From: Utricularia gibba
Taxonomy: Eukaryota; Streptophyta; Magnoliopsida; Lamiales; Lentibulariaceae
Reading direction: 5' to 3'
NCBI GenBank assembly: GCA_002189035.1
Contig: NEEC01000011.1
Span: 620,001 to 684,000 of the forward strand
Length of the DNA: 64,000 nucleotides
The notes beneath the pieces were generated by a model. The model saw nothing but the letters and a program-made list of their open reading frames with translations, ran no database searches and was not told where the DNA came from. Below are positions 56,256 through 64,000 of the stretch, one piece after another. The stretch's first letter is position 1, and each line of letters begins with the position of its first letter. The position numbers and the translations under genes are program-made.

Positions 56256-58091
56256 GTGATTTTTCTGCAAAATTGCAGCAGTAAAAACAAAATGCATGCA
56301 ACAAGAAATGGAATAAAAGCCACAAAGGAGAGACCCAGCTGGAAGAAAATGCAAATAGAGCAGCCCAAGGAAGTTGCTGGAGATGCTGAAGCAGAAATCA
56401 ATGTTGCTACAACCGTAGAAGAAGGGGATCCGCCTACTATTCCAGCCACAAAAAATTTCAAAGGGGTGTACGTGATCCTTCAAGCGGCTGAGATGGGAGA
56501 GTCCTCTGACAACCCCATCTTAGAGCATGTGAGCCTCCAACAAAGATTGAAGGACATACAGAAAAGTTTCAAGAAGAGGAAAGCATCAATGAAAGAACAA
56601 TCCTCAGAACCACAAGTCTTGACTAAGAAGAAGAAAGGGAGAGCAGGAAGAAAAAGCAGAGAACACCGTTGGAGGAACCTGCTCCGGAAGAAAAAGATGT
56701 CACGCCCGAGGAACCACGAGCTTCTATTCTAGAGAAAAACACTGAAAAATCGGGAGATCAGGTGGAGGCAGTCGAAGAAGAACTAATTGCTGAAGAGGAA
56801 GTTTTACTGGACAGAAGTGGGTGCAAAAATAAAGAAAATCCGAATAAGGAAACTGAGCGTGCAGAGGAGGAAGCAGGCAGTCATTCAAGAGCTTAACAGA
56901 AAAGGAAAGCAAAGTTACAATCAAAATAAAGAAATTTTTACTTAAATTGGTGCCTTTGTACGTGAAAGCAGGGAAATTTGCGCACGAGAAGGAGAAATTC
57001 CAGAGGCAAAAGACGCGCAAGGAGATACCATACTTCAAGCATCACACAAACATGTTGAACACCCGGTACTTGACCTTCACAGAAGAAATACATGCTGATT
57101 GCTACGGTGAGGTCAAAGGTGCAAAGGTAACACCATGTCGTCATATTGATCACGATATTCTAGTGGAATTAGGAATTGCTGATAGAGTCTCTTCCCTGTT
57201 TGAAGGCAGTTCATGAATTTGTTTGAGATAAAATTTCCTGTGTACATTGAACTATCTTACAAATTTGCTGCCACTTTCGTGTATGAAATCCCTAAAACTG
57301 TTCTAGACCCTGCTACTATCGCTTTTAGATTGATGGGTGTTGAATTTTATTTTTCATTGGCTTAATGGAACGTAGCTCTAGGATTTTGTTCAAAACATGA
57401 TGTAGATTCTCATGAGTTTGCTGCATCCCCTTTTGACTATCCTGATGAATTCGATGCTGAGGAAATTTATGCAATTCTGACTGACCAGCATGCTATAGAA
57501 TTTAAGGCAAAAGGGACTAAGGCAGACTTGTTTGTTGATCCGGTTATGCGTTATGTTCATGTCCTTGTTATCACAACACTTTTTGAACGAACTATAGGAT
57601 TCAATTCTCTTTATAAGCATGAATCATTTGTCATGTGGTGCATCATGAACAAACGCTTCTTGAACTTAGGTGCTATGCTAGCTAAAGAAATGAATAGGGA
57701 CTATAGACGCATGAAAATTCAACACTTGAGTTTTGGCAATATTATCACGCATCTTGCTCACACTTTATGTCCCAAAAAACTGTCTGAATTAGAATTTTTC
57801 CATATTGAAACTAAGACAGTGCCTTGGGACCCATATTTCTTGAAAGTTGCTGGACAAATCAAAGCCCAAGCAAGTGGGTTTGTTTTTAGATCTTTGGCAG
57901 GTTTGTGCGGAAATTCTACCCCTGGAGAAGGCAACTCAAATGCTCCTTCTCCTGCAACCTCAAAGCACAACAACAAGGCATACTTATTTCACAAAAAAAT
58001 GATCAAGGATTTGAGCAAAAAAATGTCTGATTTGATTGGAGAGATGCAAGAGCTGAAACAGGGAGTGATTGACTCCTCCCTCAATAAGTAA
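56256..58091 (+). pseudogene. Athila ORF-1/envelope-position ORF
   Basis: Additional reading frame downstream of pol. The frame 56256-56732 gives a Lys/Glu-rich part (PQVLTKKKKGRAGRKSREHR), continued in another phase at 56669-56896. The frame 56947-57216 has VPLYVKAGKFAHEKEKFQRQ to DILVELGIADRVSSLFEG. Behind a frameshift, FFEIKFPVYIELSYKFAATF, IAFRLMGVEFYFSLA, a TAA, then NVALGF (57220-57380), PFDYPDEFDAEEIYAIL (57430), and the frame 57528-58091 with PVMRYVHVLVITTLFER and FVMWCIMNKRFLNLGAMLAK. These match the plant 'ATHILA ORF-1' domain (Phe/Tyr-rich start, FRLxGxEF, LALGF, RYIHxLLA, LxLGYLLA). Its function is unknown; the position corresponds to the envelope-like ORF of Athila elements. The last residues form a helix (LIGEMQELKQGVIDSS). 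Confidence 0.8.
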
Positions 58092-58929
58092 ACTATTAGT
58101 AAACTTATTTCGCATAGCTTTTTTTTATTTTTATTTTTTTTTTAGTTTTAATTTTCCTTAGGATCCTGTTCGTGTATGTGTCTATTAGTCCATGCTAGGA
58201 ATAGTTGAGTGCCTGTTTGCTTGTTTTGTTTAATGTCAGTAAGCTGCGTCAAATGGCCATATGATTCAAAAAAACAACTCTGATATGATTTGGATATATG
58301 AGCTTTCTATGCCTTTTATATTCCCAGGAGCATGTTTTTTTTTACCTTCCACTTTATGAGAGCATGTGCATGATTAGAGGAACTTAGGAACTGTAATCTA
58401 GGTTAGTTGTAATTGAGTTGTTAGACTTCAAAATCGTTTTGGGGATCGGTTGCCACCTTTGAAAAAAAAAAGAAAAGAAAGGAAAAGTAGCATCGAAAAA
58501 AATGATGAGATCAAAGTCCTAAAAAGCAGCACATAATAAAAAACCATGTGCGGACTCAATAAGTGGTGAATGGGTAAGATGGGATGGATTGATATGGAGG
58601 AGTAGGAGTCCTGGAGTTATAAGGTATGAGTGCTTGGCAAACACTCAGTGGTAGAAATGGCCATAACATTACACCCGGATGAGTCTAGAACAAGCTGCCC
58701 TTCAGTTTCAAAAAAGAAAAAAAAGAGACAAAAAAGGGGTTGGCAACCATACTGCTAAGTGATTTTGCACATTTGAGTGATAACATGACATGCATACCCG
58801 CACTCCTATAGCTCATGCATCTGAAATTTATCAAAATTGTTTATGTTCACCATTGGCGCTAACAAAGCTAGTTTTCTGTTAGTCTTAGCTAGGACTTGAG
58901 GACAAGTCTCGTGTCGTTGTAGCATAGTG
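58092..58929 (+). other. 3' non-coding part of the Athila-like element
   Basis: No gene. Contains A-rich tracts (58460-58480, 58700-58735), the sequence GGACTTGAGGACAAGTC (58892-58908), common in the 3' region of Athila-type elements, and the LTR start at 58930. Confidence 0.65.
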
Positions 58930-58997
58930 TGATGACACACATTTTCCCTGAATTTTATAATACAAAAATAGTTATATTTTATTGTGGTTTACGTTAG
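58930..58997 (+). repeat. Remaining 68 bp of the Athila-like 3' LTR
   Basis: TGATGACACACATTTTCCCTG and the following bases match the first 68 bp of the 5' LTR (49074-49141). Similarity ends abruptly at GTTAG (58993-58997), where the next LTR begins in reverse orientation. Confidence 0.85.
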
Positions 58998-60168
58998 TGA
59001 TAAACGAAAAATATTGCATGTCGTTAAAATGCAAATTTCTCCAATGAAATAAAACTTATAAACCTAATTCACATCAAATCATATGAAAAATATGAGCATA
59101 GTGGACTAGGACCGAACACAAGGAGCTAGGTGCTTGCTATGTAAAAGTCAATGCATGCATTCAATGTCATGTTAATAGATTTGGTCTTAACTAGGACTAA
59201 GACAAAGTTGCGATAAAATAAACTAAAGAAAAGTAATAAGTTCTAGAGTTCGGTTGTTTCTGGAATGGAATGGGTGATGCCTTGGGACTCATAGGGGATG
59301 TATGCTCATCATTAAACAAACTCACACAAACAAAAAATCATACAACTAACTCACAAGATCTAGGTCTACCCGGATTCTTGTTTTTCTCCCTAATCTTTGG
59401 TCTACCTCTAATTAGGGTTGTTAAGTTGGGTTTCACTACTTCCCCCTCTTGGATCTATCCTGGTTTGTTAAGGAAGTGGCGTGACTTATGGCTGTTTAGA
59501 TCTAAAGGTTGATTAACATGTTTCTCCCCTTTTTACCCCAAGATACCCCCCTAAGTACTTAGCCACTCATGCTTAAGGTAAACGAAAGTGGAAAAGAAAA
59601 CATCACCCACTGTGTGCTCATTTCACAGTCAAATACCAGAAATCAAACAAGCAAGTAATGTGAAGTGTCAACAAAAACTGAAAAACGTTACTAGCTACTC
59701 TTAGCTAGGAGTAATATTCTTCGAAGACAGAAAATAATCTTGAACTTCAACTTCGTTTGTCTTCCTTCTTCTTCCTCCCTAGAAAACATTCTCCCCATAA
59801 AATGTGTTTGTGAGTTTTCAAGGGGAGATCTGCCTTCTCTCTCCCGCTTTTCCTTCTTTTGTTCAAAATCTCTCTTTTTCCCTCCTTGGATTTTGTGTGT
59901 ACCAATTTGCAGACTTTTGGACTCATCTTCTGCCACTACACTGTGCGTATTCGGCTCCTTGGGATTTGTGTTGTGACCTGCTTAGCATTACTCAAATAAA
60001 ACAATTAGAAGGTTGGAACTAAATCACAGGTTTAGTCCCAACTAAGACTAAATTGACACTACTACGGTACTTATGTGCAAAAATATAAACTAGGCAATAA
60101 AACATAATTTTTGTAGCACAACATGAGTAAATTCCATGCATTGAGTTACTAAAAAATTTGTGTTATCA
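58998..60168 (-). mobile_element. Solo LTR, same family as the one in psaC
   Basis: 1,171 bp, plus-strand ends TGATAAACG and TGTGTTATCA. Matches the reverse complement of 5806-6996: GAAAAATATTG, AAATGCAAATTTC, ATCATATGAAAAATATGAGC and CTAGGACCGAACACAAGGAGCT against GGTTCGACCCTAG. The flanking pentamers GTTAG and GTGGC do not match, so it is not a simple insertion; recombination or deletion has joined it to the cut Athila LTR on the left and to Tat-like DNA on the right. Confidence 0.8.
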
Positions 60169-60267
60169 GTGGCCATGTTGTTTTCCGCCATAATGACCAT
60201 TTGGTGTGTAACTTTTGTGGATTTCTCGAGTGAGACGATAGATCTTGCCCCACGGTGGGCGCCAAAA
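60169..60267 (-). promoter_or_regulatory. Tat-like leader with primer binding site
   Basis: Minus-strand leader of the Tat-like element: TTT spacer after the LTR, primer site TGGCGCCCACCGTGGGG (60264 down to 60248), then the first bases of the leader to the cut at 60168. A start-like ATGGCGGAAAACAACATGG is seen on the minus strand at about 60192. Confidence 0.8.
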
Positions 60268-60714
60268 TGTTTGGTTAAAAATCGGTATTCGGATAGAGGC
60301 CGACTTTCGGGTTATGGGTATGGCCGGATGCGTCGTATCCGGTTATGGTTTTAGTGTTTTACTTGGTACGGTTAACAGAGATAAATATAGACACAGATTT
60401 TTTACGTGAAAACCATCGGAGAAAAGAGGGTTTGGAGTCTGATCTTCTCTTCTTCAAGGTTTCTTATATTTATAAGAGAGGTTGGCTTGATCGAATTTTG
60501 AATTTTGTAGATGTCAACTACTTTCTATTCATGCTTTCTAATAACTGCCGACGACTCTGTCATTGTCGTAATTCGGTTACTCTTCAGACCGTGTAAAATG
60601 GCCGTTGCTGTCAACTCTGACACTTATCGGCTTGTCAGCCGGCGCCAGGCTGTCAGAACATCTTTTGGTTCTTTTTCAGTAGCTGATTAACCACATCCGA
60701 TTTGTACCCCTTTA
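60268..60714 (-). repeat. 5' LTR of the Tat-like element
   Basis: 447 bp, plus-strand start TGTTTGGTTAAAAATCGG, end TTTGTACCCCTTTA (mutated from CA, as the other LTR ends ATCA). Many C/T and G/A differences from the 3' LTR and an 84-bp length difference indicate an old insertion. Confidence 0.88.
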
Positions 60715-60719
60715 CAATG

Positions 60720-63240
60720 TAATAGAGCTATTTTAAATATTGTATCTTAGAGTAAGAGGGAAAAGTTCAATTGGTTTATTGTGTCTAGAAGAAAGTATTG
60801 CTACCTGTCTCACTTGAGAATATTCCTATACTTCCTTTTTTTGTTTTTCTATTGTAAAGACAAAGAGTAAAATATTCCAATTTCGTTAAAGAATCAGACT
60901 TGATGCTTTTCAGTACCCAAAAATAATAAAGCTTTGGAATAAGCATGCGTAATCAAATGAAACAAAGCACTTCAAAAATCATCTTTTTCTTTTGTATTGT
61001 ATATTTGAATTGTCAATTGAGTCTTTGCTGTTAAGTAATGTTGTGGAGCAGAGCTGTCAAAGAGGATGATTGTTCTCCCAAAAGTTGAGATATTCACGAC
61101 CAAGAAGGACTGGATTCAGCTGCTGTTTGTCAACTGGAAGTATCAAGAAAATGAATTAAATGCGGTTAGGTACGAACAAAGAAATTCCGACAAGAACCAG
61201 GAGTAAAAAGTGTAATGGGATGCGTCTATTTATCTATAAACGGCCAAGGAATACTTAATTCAAAATAAGTAAACAGAATTCCATACTTGAATTCATAATA
61301 TAAAAAATCAATTAATGAAAGTGATTCTCTTTAATCCAGTTTTCAAAAAAAAATCCCAATTGTATCGAACTTAATCAATCAGTAGGAGTACTCATTGAAT
61401 TTTACATGTGTATTTATGAGCTCCGTTTAAAGCACCAACTACTTACACTTGGATTTATTAGATTTGTCGAGTAGACCTTGTTGTTGTCAGAATTCTGAAT
61501 TCATGAATCCAACTTTTTAAGTTCCAAGAATCGAACAAGGTTTTGGGCAAGATGTTTTCCACTCTTCTTTGATACGTCTTAGGACTCTGAAGGGCATGTT
61601 TACCAAAACAAATATGATTTTCTCAAGCAAAAATATTCTTTTTCTGAAGCGAACCTCAAATATTCTGGGATCAATTTTGATTTATAGAAAACCTTTTCTT
61701 ATGTATGAATTGATCTTATTCCATTCCTATTCCCAGTTATGGTAAGACCATGGGCAGTTGAGACATTAAAAGAAAAGATTAGAATCAAAGCCCGCTTTTA
61801 AAAGGTATTGCATAAAATAATGGAAAATATATTATCCATCTCTCCACATAAAATATACGGATGAGAATAAACTTATATCTTTAAATAAATACCGTATCAT
61901 TTGATTGAATAGTTGACCCCACCCCTTTTAGACGAATAGTGTTCAGGTGCCCCCATAGAATTAAGAATCAATTAGCTCGAAAAAAATTATAAAAAAAAAC
62001 TCAGGAAAACATATTGAATGCTGAAATTACGCATAGAATTTCTTGATCCTTCCTTTCACCAGTCTTATAGGCTGAGGAGCCTATGAAATTACGCATAGAA
62101 ATTGTCGGATTTCTATAAAAGAGTCTCCAGAAATATTTTACGGGGATTCGTTTTTTAACTATATAACTAACTATTGATAACCCTAAAGAAATCTGACGGG
62201 AACACTGACTAAAAATTTCTGGCTCTTTTTTCAAAATAGCATCTGTCAAGGTTTTGTATTTAGTAAATAAGAATTGATTGGATATTCTTTGTAAAATAAC
62301 ACGTCACAAAAAATAAAATAATTTTGATAATTACTTTTATTCACTCATTCTATTCCGTTATTATATGTGGATTGTTTTAATTATTTCAATTTTCAATTAA
62401 CAATTCAAAACAACGTTTTATTGATTATAATAGAAACTATTTCATTTTAGAACTAATTTAACTCACTTAAATACAGAAAACATTAATATTTCATTACAAT
62501 TTAAATTATTTATTTATAATTTATAATACAAGTTGATTTAATTACAAATATATTACAAATGGTTATAGTTATTCAAAATAAAAAATAATTTACTTAAATG
62601 ATTTGCATATCAAAATCAATAGTTTTTATTTATTTACAATTTATAATATATTTTCAATTAATTACAACATATTAAAAATACCTAGATTTATTCATTTTAA
62701 AGAAGATTGGTGAATAAGTTTTAGAAATAATAATTATTATGGTTGTTTTTTATTTAATATTTTTTATATTTTTTCAAAAGAGTATTTTTTGGTTATAAAA
62801 AATTGAATGCATTACCTATATGTTATAGGATTTAATAGTATACTTTTTCCAAGAAAATGTTATATAACAATTTATTTTTAACACCACTTACAAAATAAGA
62901 AATTTCTTAGGACATCATAATAATACCAAATAAGTCAATTTTACAATAAAAAAAATAACATTGTTGTTCTCTCTTATTTTAATAATATGGTTGTTTCTTC
63001 TTTTGAATTTTATAATTTTTTAAAAAACATGATATTGTCTTTAAAAAATTGGAAGCAGCACCTACCCATCAGATGATTTCGTCGGAAGTTTCACACAAAA
63101 ATAATGCAGAATGAGCTGATATTAATGCCATCTATGTAATAAGTAATTTGATAAGAGTTCAATATAATAATATAAAATAAGTCATCTTTACAAGAAAAAA
63201 ACCAATATTATTGCTTTTTTGGAATATGTCAGATATTTAG
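60720..63240. other. Unassigned stretch, AT-rich in its second half
   Basis: 60720-62280 has moderate AT content and short frames, the longest 62001-62249 (minus) without recognised family. Some of it looks like organelle-type sequence, but I could not assign it. 62280-63240 is strongly AT-rich with no frame, like 8-9.3 kb. A direct repeat GAAATTACGCATAGAA occurs at 62022 and 62087. Confidence 0.45.
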
Positions 63241-63249
63241 ATATAGGGT

Positions 63250-64000
63250 ATATGTATCACTGACTGATGGTGATTCTCCAAGTGCATAGAAACCGTCAAA
63301 GTAATAAAATAAAATCGTATCCACAGAGAATTATTATTGAAATTTTCTTTTTCAAATAAAGACTTAAAAAGATTGAAAACAAAAGAAAGATTTTGTTTTC
63401 AAAACAATAAGAAAAGTGACATTGGATCTAAAATCCACCTTACTTTAAACTCGCCCTTGCGTGTGTGCAAACCTTGAGAACTGAGCTGCTTGCGCAAGCT
63501 TTGGGAGTGTTATGCTAAAATAGTGCTACCCGGTGACCGTTATAGCATCGTCCCTTGTTTTTGAGATTATGGAATCAACCATGCCACCAGAGCTATTTTA
63601 CCTCTTGTGATAACCCATGTTTTCCGCACTCCCAAATCTAACCCCTACACCTCACACCTCGCAGACAATTTAAACAAAATGTGCCTTACCAATGATGTCC
63701 GCTTCAAGCCCTGCTCCTTAGGTACTTAAGACCAACCTTTGATTCTCCCATACCCCCTTAGGGTTACATGGTACTAAAGAGCAGGTTAGTAAAGAACACG
63801 TTGCGAAAAAAAAGAATCAAACCACAATTTAAATGTCGAATAGTATAGTAAAGCAGTCACACGAGCAGGACTTGTGCAAGCAAGGCTTCACCGCAGATCC
63901 TTAGCCGCAAGTGCGTACACACACAAACTCCACTCTAATATGAAAATAGACACAAAAATAGGAAAAAATACAAAGGAAAAGTGATCAAAGACGTCTCTAA
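63250..64000. repeat. Dispersed LTR-like repeat, copy B (cut by window end)
   Basis: Partner of 9690-10317. Before the shared part it has CGTATCCACAGAGAATTATT, a hallmark of a class of plant non-coding LTRs. Shared blocks in order: GCAAACCTTGA, CTTGCGCAAGCTT (CTTGTGCAAGTTT in copy A), TGGAATCAA, TTGTGATAACCCATGTTTTC, CAAATCTAACCCC, CAGTCACACG. No coding capacity. The right end is outside the window. Confidence 0.7.

Larger units (their letters stand above)
49074..58997 (+). mobile_element. Athila-like Ty3/gypsy element nested in the Tat-like element
   Basis: Plus strand: 5' LTR 49074-50423, primer site, gag, protease, RT, RNase H, integrase, an additional ORF region (56256-58091), non-coding 3' part, and only the first 68 bp of the 3' LTR (58930-58997). 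Both LTR starts read TGATGACAsACATTTTCyCTG. The element interrupts the gag of the Tat-like element at 49073. Because the 3' LTR is cut, no target duplication can be checked. Coding parts contain many stops and frameshifts, so it is old and dead. A 654-bp solo LTR sits in its pol. Confidence 0.9.
43214..60714 (-). mobile_element. Tat-like Ty3/gypsy retrotransposon, target duplication CAATG, with nested insertions
   Basis: Minus-strand element. Its 5' LTR is 60268-60714, its 3' LTR 43214-43744, and CAATG is present at 43209-43213 and 60715-60719. The primer site TGGCGCCCACCGTGGGG is typical of the Tat group. Own sequence remains at 43214-49073 and 60169-60714; everything between is a later Athila-like insertion and its remnants. 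Inside: the gag start is nearly all lost, then protease, RT end/RNase H, integrase, and then, antisense to these, a gene-like region at 43831-46269. The RT palm is deleted. Order and strand of the pieces and the matching target duplication make the reconstruction firm. Confidence 0.9.

Noticed and set aside
58998-60168. Simple insertion of a solo LTR into the Athila-like 3' LTR
   Set aside because: Flanks differ (GTTAG and GTGGC) and the rest of the 3' LTR is not found on the other side; a rearrangement fits better.
62001-62249. 82-codon minus-strand frame, possible organelle gene
   Set aside because: I could not assign it to any plastid or mitochondrial gene from memory, so no gene is claimed.

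Overview
The window is nuclear DNA from a flowering plant. Evidence: a CC-NBS-LRR resistance-type gene, plant-type transposons (PIF/Harbinger, MULE with a Ulp1-like protease gene, Ty1/copia, Athila-like and Tat-like Ty3/gypsy), and broken plastid gene pieces (psaC, ndhD, psaB, trnG-GCC, rpoC2) lying among repeats. I cannot name the species. Almost all of the sequence is repeat-derived. The only long intact host-type reading frame is the NLR gene on the minus strand at 16.3-19.3 kb.

Layout. 0-5 kb: decayed PIF/Harbinger transposase, a gene-less stretch, and a decayed copia element on the minus strand. 5.7-8 kb: nuclear plastid DNA carrying psaC and ndhD in their plastid order, with psaC split by a solo LTR flanked by a CCAAT duplication. 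8-12.4 kb: AT-rich DNA, a (TA)18 tract, a repeat shared with the right edge of the window, and a solo Athila-like LTR (target duplication TATAT). 13.3-14.5 kb: two converging copia scraps. 14.5-20.3 kb: an island flanked by inverted repeats of about 145 bp that holds a membrane-protein scrap, an inverted LRR fragment and the NLR gene. 20.3-22 kb: degenerate tandem repeats and a set of hairpin repeats. 22.3-26.3 kb: MULE transposase with a C-terminal zinc knuckle, then a Ulp1-like cysteine protease gene; both have lost catalytic residues. 27-29.8 kb: a deleted Athila-like element. 29.8-32.2 kb: unassigned DNA with psaB and trnG pieces. 32.2-37.6 kb: a recent, nearly complete copia element (target duplication GAAAC). 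38.6-42.5 kb: an older copia element without recognisable LTRs.

43.2-60.7 kb is a nested stack. A Tat-like gypsy element on the minus strand (LTRs 43214-43744 and 60268-60714, target duplication CAATG) carries, antisense to its own pol, a gene-like region with a 'putative gypsy type transposon' domain and a coiled coil. An Athila-like element (49074-58997, plus strand) lies inside it. That element in turn carries a solo LTR in its RT/RNase H region and ends in a 3' LTR cut to 68 bp beside an oppositely oriented solo LTR. 60.7-64 kb is mostly AT-rich DNA, then a second copy of the repeat seen at 9.7 kb.

The history reads as plastid DNA transfers and old DNA transposons, then repeated Athila-family insertions and LTR-LTR deletions (six related LTR pieces), and most recently the copia insertion at 32 kb. 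The items least explained by known element types are the inverted-repeat island around the NLR gene, the 55-57 bp hairpin array at 21.8-22.0 kb, and the antisense gene in the Tat-like element. No clearly new functional system is demonstrated. All alignments were made by eye.
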